A stretch of 64,000 bases of DNA from Methanobacteriota archaeon (GTDB lineage Archaea > Halobacteriota > Methanomicrobia > Methanomicrobiales > Methanoculleaceae): NCBI GenBank assembly GCA_023393455.1, contig JAEWLJ010000029.1:31221-95220 (forward strand), in the 5' to 3' direction. The notes beneath the pieces were generated by a model. That model did no database searches, was not told where the DNA came from, and saw only the letters and a list, made by a program, of their open reading frames with translations. How positions within the stretch are numbered: position 1 is the first letter of the stretch; each line of letters starts with the position of its first letter. Positions 1 through 9,098 of this stretch are shown in pieces. Both the position numbers and the translations under genes were made by a program.

Positions 1-136
1 CCTGATAAAATCTCCTTCCTGAAGTGCCATTCCATTCACCTTGAATAGCAGATGCACTGCGAGCCCGGAACACCTTCCGCACCGGTCCGCCGCATGCCTG
101 CGTCTTGTTGTTCCAATTTATTTGGATGGAATGGTA

Positions 137-144
137 TTTATACT
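137..144 (+). promoter_or_regulatory. TATA-like box for the ATPase gene
   Basis: TTTATACT lies 27 bases before the ATG at 171. This is the spacing expected of an archaeal TATA box that drives a nearly leaderless transcript. Confidence 0.45.
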
Positions 145-170
145 GTCTACCGGAACACCCCCCGAGGATC

Positions 171-1667
171 ATGGACGAGATGCAGCAGCAGGCCGCCGGG
201 GTCTCGTACGCCCCCTCGCCTCCAGAGGAGTTCTGCGGCAGGCGGGAGGAACTTGAAAAGCTCCCGGCCGTTCTCTCGCGGGCAGGAGAGCACGGGCAGG
301 CGATGATGATCTCCGGCCCGCCGGGCATCGGGAAGAGTTCATTCCTGAACCGGCTCGAATACGAGGTGCGGGCACGCCCCGGCGGACGGCAGTCCCCTGC
401 CCTCAGGGCAGAGGTCTTCGACCTCCCGGGGATGATCTTCTCTGCATTCCGGGAGTTGTTGAACGATCTACGGCGATCCTCGGCATCCGGAAGTGTCCTT
501 GATGCCGAGAGCATGAGAGAGGCTGCCCGGTACGCCGATGACGTCTTCGAGAAATACGCCGCTCCGGTCGAGCCGATCGGCCTGCTCCCGAAGGACGGCG
601 AGAAGATCGTCGGTGTCTTTGCCCGGTCGCCCGAGGTAGGATACGACCACGTGTACCAGGCGTTCGAGGAGCTGCTCGGGGAACTCGGGAGGGAGATGAG
701 CATGACCGGCCGTGTCGCGGCGGTCCTCGTAGACGACGTCCACCTCGCCTCGACCCATGACCGGCGCCTCCTCCGGGACACCATACGCGACCTCCCGCCC
801 GGCATCCTCTTCGCCTTCACCTGTCGGACGGAAGATGGCGCTGGTTCCGGGTATGCGGCGATGCAGGAGGAGATCCGGGAACTCGGTATCGTGGAAGTGC
901 AGCTCTCCGGGATGCGGAGGCACGAGATCCATGAACTCGGGGAGAAACGGTTCGGTCTCGCCATCGACGATGCAGCCGCCGCCCTCCTCGAAGAGGTCTC
1001 AAGCGGCCCGTTCGGCCTTATGGCATGCTTCAACGCCCTGTATAGCCGGGGGCTTGCGCCATCCCGGGAGAATATCGCGGAAGTCTGCGCCGAGGCGGGC
1101 GATCCGGGGGGGCTTGCCTTCGCCATGCTCCCCGGGCCTGTGAGGGCGTGGACGGAGGACCTCTGCGTCTTAAACCCACCGTTCCCCGTGCCGGTCATGG
1201 CCTGCCTCCTCGGTCTTTCAGAGGCGGACGTGACGCCGGCGACCGACCGGCTGCTGGAGAGCGGCATCTTCCGCAGGCTCCCCGGCGGCGAATATGCCTT
1301 TGCGCACCCCCTCCTGCAGGAGCACTGCAGGCGCGGCCTCGCTGAAGATAGGAGGGTTGCGCTCAACGCCCGCGCAGCAGACTGCTTCGAGCGCTCCATA
1401 CATCGCCTCGCGGGGAGGCTGCACGTCCTCCTCTCGCTTGCCGGCCACCTCTTTGACGCGCACGAGTACGGGAAGGCCGCCGACCTGAACCTGGAGATCG
1501 GGCTCCGGTTCCACCACCGCGACGACCACGACACCGCCCTGTTCCTCACTGAGCGGGCGGTCGTCTCCGCGGAGCGTCTCGGGGACGACGCGCTCCTCGC
1601 CGCCGCAGAGCGGCAGAGAGACCTCATCCTGCAGAAGGCCTCCGGCCCGCTCACGGCCGGAGAGTAA
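171..1667 (+). CDS. AAA/STAND-type ATPase (archaeal ATPase)
   Basis: A 498-residue P-loop ATPase. The Walker A motif GPPGIGKSS is near residue 50 and the Walker B motif VAAVLVDDVH is near residue 205. The N-terminal EEFCGRREEL is the usual lead-in of AAA_16/ORC-like STAND ATPases. The C-terminal third is helical and may form TPR-like repeats (AAERLGDDALLAAAERQRD region). ATG 171 was chosen over an upstream in-frame ATG at 105 because GAGG precedes it and a TATA box lies 27 bases upstream. The family acts as nucleotide-driven switches in signalling or DNA transactions. Nothing nearby names the target: the next gene has its own promoter. No DNA-binding domain was recognised, so a replication role is not supported. 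Confidence 0.75.
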   Translation: MDEMQQQAAGVSYAPSPPEEFCGRREELEKLPAVLSRAGEHGQAMMISGPPGIGKSSFLNRLEYEVRARPGGRQSPALRAEVFDLPGMIFSAFRELLNDLRRSSASGSVLDAESMREAARYADDVFEKYAAPVEPIGLLPKDGEKIVGVFARSPEVGYDHVYQAFEELLGELGREMSMTGRVAAVLVDDVHLASTHDRRLLRDTIRDLPPGILFAFTCRTEDGAGSGYAAMQEEIRELGIVEVQLSGMRRHEIHELGEKRFGLAIDDAAAALLEEVSSGPFGLMACFNALYSRGLAPSRENIAEVCAEAGDPGGLAFAMLPGPVRAWTEDLCVLNPPFPVPVMACLLGLSEADVTPATDRLLESGIFRRLPGGEYAFAHPLLQEHCRRGLAEDRRVALNARAADCFERSIHRLAGRLHVLLSLAGHLFDAHEYGKAADLNLEIGLRFHHRDDHDTALFLTERAVVSAERLGDDALLAAAERQRDLILQKASGPLTAGE

Positions 1668-1670
1668 GGG

Positions 1671-1678
1671 TTTATCAT
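1671..1678 (+). promoter_or_regulatory. TATA-like box for the CYTH gene
   Basis: TTTATCAT starts right after the ATPase stop codon and ends 25 bases before the ATG at 1704, so the CYTH gene is probably transcribed separately with a very short leader. Confidence 0.45.
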
Positions 1679-1703
1679 CGCTCCCGGGAGACGATCTGAC
1701 GAC

Positions 1704-2234
1704 ATGCTCGAGATAGAAGCAAAATTCGCGGTCGAAGACCCAGAAAGCATCAGGGTCGGGCTCGGCCGGATGGGAGTACGGATGGGAAGAAGACAACTGG
1801 AACGCGACGTCTACTACAACACCCCGCACCGCGATTTCGGGGAGACGGACGAGGCACTAAGGATCAGGTACGACGACACCGGGGTTGCCATGACCTACAA
1901 GGGCCCGAAGATCCGGGTCGGGAGCGCGAAGGCCCGCGAGGAGTTCAACCTCACGGTCGCCGACGGCGAGACACTCGAGGAGATCCTCTCCCGCCTCGGT
2001 TTCCGGCGGACCGCCACGGTCTCGAAGGTCCGGGAGTTCTACGAGATAGGGGACGTGACGGTCACGCTCGACGACGTTGAGGGGCTCGGGACGTTCACCG
2101 AGATCGAGATCCTGACTGAAGAGAACAAAGAGGATGCCGCCGACCGGATCGGGGCAATTGCAAAAGAATTGGGTGTAGACGGTCCACCGATCTACACCTC
2201 ATATCTGGAGATGCTGCTCTTTAAACAGCAATAA
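1704..2234 (+). CDS. cyaB: CYTH-domain protein (class IV adenylate cyclase CyaB-like)
   Basis: 176 residues that begin with LEIEAKF, the ExExK metal and triphosphate-binding signature of CYTH enzymes. Basic and acidic strands typical of the tunnel fold follow (DEALRIRYD, MTYKGPKI, SKVREFYEIG, VTLDDVEGLGTFTEIEI). CYTH proteins bind triphosphorylated substrates: bacterial CyaB makes cAMP, while others hydrolyse thiamine triphosphate or tripolyphosphate. Most archaeal members are annotated as CyaB, but their substrate is rarely proven, so the cyclase activity is an inference. The 3' end overlaps the convergent phosphodiesterase gene by 14 bases. Confidence 0.8.
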   Translation: MLEIEAKFAVEDPESIRVGLGRMGVRMGRRQLERDVYYNTPHRDFGETDEALRIRYDDTGVAMTYKGPKIRVGSAKAREEFNLTVADGETLEEILSRLGFRRTATVSKVREFYEIGDVTVTLDDVEGLGTFTEIEILTEENKEDAADRIGAIAKELGVDGPPIYTSYLEMLLFKQQ

Positions 2235-2862
2235 GGTCGATATCGATATCTTTGGGCTCCTTTCCGAAACGGATGATGGCGCCGTAGCCTTCTGAAGCGG
2301 GGCCGGGGTTGACGATCTTGACGCCGTCGACCTCGGTGACGCCCCGTGCCTCGTGGATGTGAGCACAGCAGACCAGATCGAACTGGGTCATGTGCTTGCG
2401 GATGCTCTGGCTGCCGACGTGGTTATCCTCGACGGTGTCCAGCGCCTCATACGGCGGGGCGTGGCAGAGCAGGACGTTGTGGACATTTTTGTCCATGTGA
2501 GTGGTGATCCGGGTGAGTTCTTTATCGATCTCTTCCTCCGTCAGCTCGAACGGTGTATCGAACGGGGTCTTGTTTGAACCGCCAAGACCTGCGAGTGTGA
2601 TCTTTCCAAGCGCGATCCACGAATTGTGCAGGCAGACCGCATCCGAGCGCTCGAGCACATCGATGATCTCGCGGGGATCACAGTTGCCGGGGATTGCGAA
2701 ACACGGTACCTCGAAGTTGGAGAGTACCGAATCTACAGGCTCAAGTGGACCGAAATTGGTGATGTCGCCTGCAATGATGACTGCATCGTAGTCGTAGCTG
2801 AGGAAAGCGTCAAGCTTTCCGTAGTTACCGTGCAGATCTGCTAGGAGTAGCACATCCGTCAT
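2221..2862 (-). CDS. Calcineurin-like metallophosphoesterase (YfcE type)
   Basis: 213 residues with the metallophosphoesterase motifs in order: LLADLHGN (DxH), IIAGDITN (GDxx), IPGNCD (GNCD), LLCHAPPYE, and CAHIHEARG (GHxH-like, with A for G). Such proteins are two-metal, usually Mn-dependent, phosphodiesterases in the cytoplasm. The natural substrate of the archaeal YfcE type is unknown. It sits 2 bases downstream of the radical SAM gene on the same strand, so the two very likely form an operon. Its 3' end overlaps the CYTH gene end to end. Confidence 0.85.
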   Translation of the reverse strand: MTDVLLLADLHGNYGKLDAFLSYDYDAVIIAGDITNFGPLEPVDSVLSNFEVPCFAIPGNCDPREIIDVLERSDAVCLHNSWIALGKITLAGLGGSNKTPFDTPFELTEEEIDKELTRITTHMDKNVHNVLLCHAPPYEALDTVEDNHVGSQSIRKHMTQFDLVCCAHIHEARGVTEVDGVKIVNPGPASEGYGAIIRFGKEPKDIDIDLIAV

Positions 2863-2864
2863 GC

Positions 2865-3974
2865 CTATAGGTGAGGAGTGCGTCTAAAAAACCTTATCTC
2901 AGGATCCATCCACGAGCCCGTTATTCTGCCGCCGAGCGCCAGTTTCCCGAGGACCTTCTCCGTCTCGGGAAGGAGCGGCCGGGGGCGGGCGTTCTGAAGA
3001 GGAGTCCCGGGAAGCGGCATAAGGTAATGGATGTGCGCCTTTCCTTCCCGGGCAACCATCTTCACGAGGTCGAGCGTCGCGCGCTGGTCGTCGTCGCTCT
3101 CGAACGGCAGCCCGAGTATGAAGTCAACGACCGGGACGAGACCGTTCTCCCGGCAGAGGTCGACTGCCCTGACGACGTCCCCGACGGTATGCCCGCGGTG
3201 CAGGTGGCGCAGGACACGATCGCTCCCCGACTGCGCCCCGAAGTGCAGGCGGGTGTTGGTGCAGGTATCGAGGACGAGTTCGACGGACTGCTGCGAGACG
3301 CACTCCGGGCGCACCTCGCCGGGGAAGGTGCCGAAGTAGACCTGGCCGTCGAGGCGCCGGAGGAGCCGCTCGACTTTGTCGAGCCGGAGATGAACGCCGT
3401 CCGAGCCGTAGGCGAACGCGTTCGGGGTGACGAACCGGATATCGCGGAACCGCGCGGCGTACCGGGCGATCTCGTCGATGGAGCGGTGGCGCATGCACCG
3501 CCCGAAGAGGCGCGGCGTCTGACAGTAGCCGCAGGAGAACGGGCATCCCCGGGTGATCTCGATGAACCCCTTGACCTGCGAGAAGGGGGGGTAGCCGTCG
3601 AGGAGGACGGTGTGGCGGGCGGGCGTGTAGCCTGCGGCGGTCGCGACCCCGGGAGGGGGCGCCCTCCCCCCCTCGATGGCGGCAAGAAGGGCCGGGAGGG
3701 TGAACTCCCCCTCCCCGACGACGACGTAGTCGGCGTACCCCGCCACCTCCTGGTAACAGGCGGAGGCGTGGGGGCCGCCGACGATCGTCACGCTGTCGGC
3801 TCCCGCGATCTCGTCGCGGTAGAGGCGCTCATTGATCGAGTTCAGGCTGTAGAGGGTGACGTCGGGGCGCGGCCCGTCCGCCGTCTCGATATTGTATCCG
3901 TATACCTCGCACGCTGCGGCAAGCGCGGCAAAGGAGTTGCTCGCCTGGGAGATCTGGCGCCAGTATACCTTCAT
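2865..3974 (-). CDS. B12-binding-domain radical SAM protein (TIGR04013/MJ_1487-like)
   Basis: 369 residues. The N-terminal Rossmann-like part (VYWRQISQASNSF, DVTLYSLNS, IVGGPHASA) matches the B12-binding region of this radical SAM class. The cluster motif CPFSCGYC follows at about residue 155, in the context FIEITRGCPFSCGYCQTPRL. The C-terminal part has the IHYLMPLPGTPLQNA element common in elongator-like and methylthiolase-like radical SAM proteins. ATG 3974 (MKVYWRQ) was chosen over a longer reading from 4049, whose first 25 residues are low-complexity and lack family likeness. The reaction is unknown. Genes of this family are conserved in methanogens. It is the first gene of a two-gene operon with the phosphoesterase. 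Confidence 0.8.
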   Translation of the reverse strand: MKVYWRQISQASNSFAALAAACEVYGYNIETADGPRPDVTLYSLNSINERLYRDEIAGADSVTIVGGPHASACYQEVAGYADYVVVGEGEFTLPALLAAIEGGRAPPPGVATAAGYTPARHTVLLDGYPPFSQVKGFIEITRGCPFSCGYCQTPRLFGRCMRHRSIDEIARYAARFRDIRFVTPNAFAYGSDGVHLRLDKVERLLRRLDGQVYFGTFPGEVRPECVSQQSVELVLDTCTNTRLHFGAQSGSDRVLRHLHRGHTVGDVVRAVDLCRENGLVPVVDFILGLPFESDDDQRATLDLVKMVAREGKAHIHYLMPLPGTPLQNARPRPLLPETEKVLGKLALGGRITGSWMDPEIRFFRRTPHL

Positions 3975-4226
3975 CTCTGTGGTGTTCCGGCCGTGCGGGG
4001 TGCGCTCACCATGATTCCCGGCGGTTCTGCCGGCACGGCATGTATCCACCTATCTCTCTTGACACGCGATTAAGGTGACGACCTGCCGTTGCCGGTGAGA
4101 GGACTGCTCCCGGGGCGAGGAATATCTCACCACAAGAATATTTCAATAAGGATTAAATATCCCCGGCCTGTATTCACCCACTTACCGTGGGACAGGACGT
4201 TCCACGATCATAGAGACGTGATCTAC

Positions 4227-4616
4227 ATGAGGGGAACTGCCACAGAGATGCAGACGCGGAGTATTATCCGGGGAAAGGATATTGCGGATTATTCGGTCAG
4301 GAACCCGCGGGGTGAAGATCTCGGGACGATCAAGGACGTCGTGATCGATACGAAAGAAGGGTGTGTCGCCTATGCCGTCCTCTCGTTTGGGGGAGTCCTG
4401 GGGTTCGGCGACAAACTCTTCGCCGTCCCCTGGGAGGCCCTGCGGTACAACGCGACCGACGACACCTTTGTCCTTGATATCCCGAAAGAGCGGCTGGAGA
4501 ACGCACCGGGCTTCGACAAGGGCAACTGGCCGACGACCGCTGAACGCGGGTGGCTCACCGGGATGTACAGCCACTACGGCTACACGCCTTACTGGGAGCG
4601 CCGCATGGAGCGGTGA
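4227..4616 (+). CDS. PRC-barrel domain protein
   Basis: 129 residues with one PRC-barrel: RSIIRGKDIADYSVRN, then GTIKDVVIDTKEGCVAYAVL, then GDKLFAVPWEALRYN. A short aromatic tail follows (WLTGMYSHYGYTPYW). PRC-barrels are small beta folds found in RimM, photosystem H subunits and many archaeal stand-alone proteins of unknown role. The reading frame opens upstream with a TTG at 4089, but conserved residues begin only at about 4248, so the start is 4227 or 4248. The segment 4140-4180 is AT-rich and probably carries the promoter. Confidence 0.75.
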   Translation: MRGTATEMQTRSIIRGKDIADYSVRNPRGEDLGTIKDVVIDTKEGCVAYAVLSFGGVLGFGDKLFAVPWEALRYNATDDTFVLDIPKERLENAPGFDKGNWPTTAERGWLTGMYSHYGYTPYWERRMER

Positions 4617-4934
4617 ACCCGCTGAAGAGAACCGAAATTCGACCACCGCCGGCCCCGTCCGGGAACCGGGACCGGCGACTATTTTGAGGTGGGTGCAGCC
4701 CGGGACGACGGCCTCGCCGCCTTTGCCGCGAGGTCTCCCGGGCAGCGCACTCCGAACCCGCACCCCGGGTGCCGCTACGAACAGTATATATGCGAGGGCA
4801 GGCATGCACTGCGACACCGTAATCCGGCGGGGAACGGTTGAAAGAGAGGAAGGAGCCGGAGAGGGGGGGCACGGTCGCTCGCACACGCGGCAAGGAAACC
4901 CTGTCGTTCTCCGCTGCTCCGGGGGTATGCCGGT
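4617..4934. other. Intergenic region with candidate pgk promoter
   Basis: No supported gene lies in these 318 bases. The run AGTATATATGC near 4783-4793 is a good archaeal TATA element. If it drives pgk, the transcript would carry a leader of about 115 bases. The GGGGG just before the pgk ATG could serve as a ribosome-binding site. Confidence 0.5.
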
Positions 4935-6146
4935 ATGCAGAACGTGATACCAAGACGGAAGAAGACAGTCCGGGATATCGACGTGCAGGGCAAAAGGGTG
5001 CTCCTCCGTGCCGATTTCAACGTGCCGCTCGATGAGGAAGGGGCGATCGCCGACGATACCCGTATTCGAGCCAGCCTGCCGACAATACGCTATCTCTGCG
5101 AGCAGGGGGCACGGGTGATCCTCTGCTCCCACCTTGACCGGCCGAAAGGTGAGATCGTTGATCGGTTACGGCTCGCCCTTGTGGCGAACCGGCTCTCTCT
5201 CCTCCTCGACCGGCCGGTCGCCGCGCTCCAGGACTGCATCGGGCCGGAGGTGGAGAGCGCGGTCGCGGGGATGAACGACGGGGATATCGTCCTCCTCGAG
5301 AACCTCCGGTTCCACCCGGAAGAGAAGAAGGACGATCCTGCGTTTGCGGAGGGACTCGCCGGTCTCGCCGAGGTCTACGTCAACGATGCCTTCGGGGCAT
5401 CCCACCGGGCCCATGCCTCTATCGTGGGCGTCCCGAACTACCTGCCGGCGGTGGCCGGGCTCCTCCTGGAGAGAGAGGTCAACGCGTTTACGCGCATCCT
5501 GCAGAACCCTGAAAGACCGTTTGCCGTAGTGATCGGTGGTGCCAAGGTGAGCGACAAACTGGAACTACTCGATAACGTCATCTCCCGGGTGGACCTCCTT
5601 CTCATCGGAGGAGGGATGGCGGCGACATTCTTTGCGAGCCGGGGCTACCGGACCGGTGCGTCGCACGTCGAGACCGACCGCATGGACGACGTCAGGAGGG
5701 TCGAGGAGAGCGTAGTAAGACGCGGCGTCCGCCTCCTCCTGCCCTCGGACGTCATCGTCGCGGGGAGGCTTGAAGCGGGCGCTCCGACCCGGGTTGTGCC
5801 CGCGACGGAGATCCCGGACGGCCAGATCATCGCCGACATCGGGCCTGCGGCCGTCGACGAGTTCTCCCGGGAACTTCGGGCGGTGCGAACCGTCGCCTGG
5901 AACGGCCCGATGGGGGTCTTTGAGATCCCGGAGTTTGCAGAAGGGACGCGCCGGATCGCCGCGACCCTTGCCAACCTCGACGGCACCACAGTCATCGGCG
6001 GGGGGTCGACCACGGATGCGGTACAGCGGTTCGGGCTTGCCGACGAGATGACCCATGTCTCGACGGGCGGCGGTGCAGCCCTTGCCATGCTCGCGGGAAA
6101 GCCGCTCCCGGGCGTTGAGGTGCTCGACGATGCGGAGGAGCCGTGA
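4935..6146 (+). CDS. pgk: Phosphoglycerate kinase
   Basis: 403 residues, normal length for archaeal Pgk. It catalyses 1,3-bisphosphoglycerate + ADP = 3-phosphoglycerate + ATP. Visible signatures are VLLRADFNVPL (substrate arginine and aspartate loop, near residue 25), LCSHLDRPKG, LENLRFHPEEKKDD, VNDAFGASHRAHAS, VVIGGAKVSDKLELLDN and the C-terminal GGGSTTDAVQRFG nucleotide loop. The stop codon overlaps the GTG start of pfkA by 4 bases, so the two are translationally coupled. In methanogens Pgk mostly works in the gluconeogenic direction; the pairing with a kinase points to sugar turnover as well. Confidence 0.97.
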   Translation: MQNVIPRRKKTVRDIDVQGKRVLLRADFNVPLDEEGAIADDTRIRASLPTIRYLCEQGARVILCSHLDRPKGEIVDRLRLALVANRLSLLLDRPVAALQDCIGPEVESAVAGMNDGDIVLLENLRFHPEEKKDDPAFAEGLAGLAEVYVNDAFGASHRAHASIVGVPNYLPAVAGLLLEREVNAFTRILQNPERPFAVVIGGAKVSDKLELLDNVISRVDLLLIGGGMAATFFASRGYRTGASHVETDRMDDVRRVEESVVRRGVRLLLPSDVIVAGRLEAGAPTRVVPATEIPDGQIIADIGPAAVDEFSRELRAVRTVAWNGPMGVFEIPEFAEGTRRIAATLANLDGTTVIGGGSTTDAVQRFGLADEMTHVSTGGGAALAMLAGKPLPGVEVLDDAEEP

Positions 6147-7114
6147 AGCGGATAGGCATCCTGACGAGCGGGGGCGACGCTCCCGGGATGAACGCCTGTA
6201 TCCGTGCGGCGGTACGGACCGCGCTCGCGAACGACCTTGCCGTCGTCGGGATACGCCGGGGATACACCGGGCTCATCGCCGCCGACGCGATGCCGCTCGA
6301 CCGGAGGGCGATCCGGAACACCATCCACCTGGGCGGCACCATCCTCGAGACCTCGCGGAGCCCGGACTTTTACACCCGGGAAGGGCGGCTCAAAGCAGCG
6401 GAGGTTATCGAACGGCTGGGGCTTGACGGCGTGGTCCTCATAGGGGGTGAGGGGACGTTTCATGGCGCAAGCCAGCTCGCCGCCGATGCGGATACCGCGG
6501 CACTCGTGGGGGTGCCGGGGAGCATCGACAACGACGTCTACGGGACAGACTACTGCATCGGGTTCGATACGGCCGCAAACTGCGGGGTCGAGGCGATCGA
6601 CCGGATCCGCGACACCGCCCGCTCTCACGAACGACTCTTCTTCATCGAGGTGATGGGGCGGACGGCCGGGTTCCTGGCGCTCGAGAGCGGTATCGCCGGC
6701 GGCGCCGAGGAACTGGTCATCCCGGAAGAAGAGGTCTCGCTCGCCCGGATCAGCGACCGCATACGGGCGGGGTTCACCACCGGGAAGAAGAGCGCGATCG
6801 TGGTGGTGGCGGAGGGGAAGACGCCGGGCATCTCGTTTGAGATCGCCCGGGAGATCGGGGAGCAACTCAGCATCGACCCCCGTGTCGTCGTCCTCGGGCA
6901 CCTCCAGCGGGGCGGGCCACCGACGCTGCGCGACCGGGTGCTCGGGAGCCTCCTCGGTGTCGCCGCCGTCGAGGCGCTGCTCGAGGGGCAGCGCGAATGC
7001 ATGGTGGGAGAGGTAGGCGGCGACCTTCGATGCACCCCGCTTGAAGAGACCTGGCAGAAGAAGAAACCGCTCAACGAGGACTTATTGCGGATATTTCCGT
7101 TCCTCTCGGAATAG
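6143..7114 (+). CDS. pfkA: ATP-dependent 6-phosphofructokinase (bacterial PfkA type)
   Basis: 323 residues, colinear with bacterial PfkA. Visible are LTSGGDAPGMNA at residues 8-19, GGEGTFHGA at 101-109, PGSIDND at 125-131 with the catalytic Asp, EVMGRTAGF, and LGHLQRGGPP near the C-terminus. Gly after the GGE triad and Gly in PGS are the residues linked with ATP rather than pyrophosphate use in this family. The Asp usual in GGDG is replaced by Glu, a mild oddity. It starts with GTG inside the pgk stop codon. Euryarchaea more often use ADP-dependent or other phosphofructokinases, so this gene was probably acquired from bacteria. Confidence 0.93.
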   Translation: MKRIGILTSGGDAPGMNACIRAAVRTALANDLAVVGIRRGYTGLIAADAMPLDRRAIRNTIHLGGTILETSRSPDFYTREGRLKAAEVIERLGLDGVVLIGGEGTFHGASQLAADADTAALVGVPGSIDNDVYGTDYCIGFDTAANCGVEAIDRIRDTARSHERLFFIEVMGRTAGFLALESGIAGGAEELVIPEEEVSLARISDRIRAGFTTGKKSAIVVVAEGKTPGISFEIAREIGEQLSIDPRVVVLGHLQRGGPPTLRDRVLGSLLGVAAVEALLEGQRECMVGEVGGDLRCTPLEETWQKKKPLNEDLLRIFPFLSE

Positions 7115-7229
7115 GTGGGGCGTACTGGTCGGAAGTCCCATATCTCCCACCAAAAAAGGTAGAACGTTGAAGGCTACCCGAATGAGTGACGCGGACGCAG
7201 TTCGCGAAGGGCTCGATGCGGTGTAGACC

Positions 7230-8189
7230 TCATTTATCCATGACAGCGACCAGTCTGCCTCTTACACCGCCCTCTTTGAGTCGTTCGAGACCTGCGGGGA
7301 TATCATCGAACCCGATCTCGGTGACGTCCGGCTTGAGGTCGCCTGATGCCATCATCTTGTAGACGCTGGCGATATCGTCGACGTTGCCGCCCTGGCTGCC
7401 GACTATGGTGACTTCTTTCGTGATCAGGGGCATCGTGTTGAGGGTGGTCTCCAGTTTTGCCATGCCGACCAGGACCACACGGCCATTGACCCCGACCGCT
7501 TCCAGGGCGTCCGCAGTTGTCTTGCCGGCCCCGGCAAAATCGACGATGACATCCAGATCATGGTGCTCGGCGACCTCGCTGATCGTCGGATATGCGGCCT
7601 TGCATCCGAGTTTCATGGCTTCTTCCCGTGCTGCGGGGTTCCTGGAAGCCGCGTATACATTGGCGCCCTTGAGGACGGCGACCCGGGTGCCGATCTGGCC
7701 CAGGCCACCGATGCCGATGATGCCCATGTTGATGCCGGGCCCGGCACCCCCCGCCACGGCCACCGCATGGTGGGAGGTCATCCCCGCATCCGTAGCGGCC
7801 GCAGCATAGGTAAATGAGACGTTATCGGGAACCGGGACCAGCATCTCCGCCGGAGCGGTCGATTTCGTGGCGTATCCGCCGTCCCGGCCGTATCCCCCGC
7901 CGTACCCGTCTTTGGTGGGCATGGGGCAGACGCCGACTCGATCTCCCACGTTGTATCCGGTGACGCCTTCACCGACCTCGGTGATGACGCCGGCGTATTC
8001 GTGTCCGATGATGAGCGGATACTTCATCAGCGCCAGCCACTTCTCATCCTCCAGTGCGCCGACGTCCGAGTGGCAGAGCCCGCAGGCCTTCACATCGAGG
8101 GCTACGTAACCGGGTTTCGCGACCGGATCGGGTTTTTCAATCAGTCTCAGCGGTTTATGGGTGTAGGTAAATTCCCATCCTTTCATCAT
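7230..8189 (-). CDS. Zinc-dependent alcohol dehydrogenase, MDR family
   Basis: 319 residues of a medium-chain dehydrogenase/reductase. Catalytic zinc ligands are in KACGLCHSD and GHEYAGV. The NAD(P) Rossmann loop reads GIIGIGGLGQIG. The four-cysteine structural zinc loop of classical alcohol dehydrogenases is missing: the segment after VGDRVGVCP holds glycines instead (GYGGGYGRDGGYA), which explains the short length. Substrate unknown; the family reduces aldehydes or oxidises alcohols. A GAGGAG ribosome-binding site precedes the double ATG start. It appears to be a single-gene unit, convergent with pfkA. Confidence 0.85.
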   Translation of the reverse strand: MMKGWEFTYTHKPLRLIEKPDPVAKPGYVALDVKACGLCHSDVGALEDEKWLALMKYPLIIGHEYAGVITEVGEGVTGYNVGDRVGVCPMPTKDGYGGGYGRDGGYATKSTAPAEMLVPVPDNVSFTYAAAATDAGMTSHHAVAVAGGAGPGINMGIIGIGGLGQIGTRVAVLKGANVYAASRNPAAREEAMKLGCKAAYPTISEVAEHHDLDVIVDFAGAGKTTADALEAVGVNGRVVLVGMAKLETTLNTMPLITKEVTIVGSQGGNVDDIASVYKMMASGDLKPDVTEIGFDDIPAGLERLKEGGVRGRLVAVMDK

Positions 8190-9098
8190 GGTGATACTCT
8201 CCTCGTTTCAGCTGCACATCCTCTTCGGACGTGCAATCTCACGATCCAGCACCTACAAGCACAATTCCCGCCCTGTCATCCCATGACGTTTCCCCGGCGG
8301 CCGGGTTCGAGCGAAGATGCTGACCGTTCCTGCCGTTGCCGGGGCGTGGGGTCCAGCCCGTGCGCCCGCCCGGCAGAATTTTGTTCGTCTACTCCACTTT
8401 ACTTACCACGCAGACCAGCCGGCGTCCGCCGGGATGGCAGCCGTCTATCGAGTTCGGGATGCATGCGATTCGCGGCTATCAGACGGCAAGGATTCAAGAA
8501 ACCCCCGGGGTTTCGAGTTGGAATGTCGGGAAGAGAGATACCTCGCCCGACAGGGTGTTTCAGGACGGCCTCCAGTTGGTAACTATCCTCCATGATCCTT
8601 AAATGTTGCCGTGTTGCCAAAAAAACCGCATTTCCCGCAGATTCAATAAAGGTAGCCGGAGTGAGATGGGATACCGGATCATTGCGCGGTCTGCAGGCAT
8701 ACCGGTTATCCGGCACTCAGTTGGAGCGATGAGTTCTTTTTTAAGCGCATCATCTGGCTCTATAAGATCGTACACCGTTCAGGATGGCAAAGCGCTGGCC
8801 GGACTGCTGCACTGCTGCCGAAGAGAGGGGTGAGGGGGAGCAGGGGGCGTTTTCGGGCACCGTCCAGCTGCCGGGCCCCAGAGGATGAGATGCATAATCA
8901 TGCTTGCGGACGGCATTCACCCAGAGAGGGGCCCGGGGATTCGATCGCAGATCACTCCCGGTCCTGGCATCTCTCGGTGCGCGCCCCATGACGGCACGGC
9001 AGGCTCTCATCGCAGCATGCCGTCCCTGCCGTTCTGGAAGAACAACCATGGCGATGGGTAATAAGGGGGCCGGAGCGCCAGGATCGAAGGAAAAAAGG
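8190..9098. other. Long non-coding stretch
   Basis: About 900 bases between two leftward genes without any reading frame that resembles a protein. TTAAATG near 8598 and CTATAAG near 8760 are TATA-like. The run TTTTTT near 8735 could end a transcript. No tRNA fold was recognised. A perfect 17-base inverted repeat (8498-8514) is listed separately. Confidence 0.5.
8498..8514. repeat. Perfect short inverted repeat
   Basis: GAAACCCC-C-GGGGTTTC, eight base pairs around one central base. There is no loop, so a protein-binding site is likelier than an RNA hairpin. It lies in the non-coding stretch and has no obvious partner gene. Confidence 0.4.

Noticed and set aside
5645..6901. 418-codon leftward frame over pgk and pfkA
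   Set aside because: Antisense of two well recognised enzymes.
8290..8320. Possible tRNA T-loop (GGGTTCGAGC)
   Set aside because: No acceptor or anticodon stem can be folded around it.
8399..8716. 105-codon leftward frame in the non-coding stretch
   Set aside because: No motif, no ribosome-binding site, and composition like a random frame.
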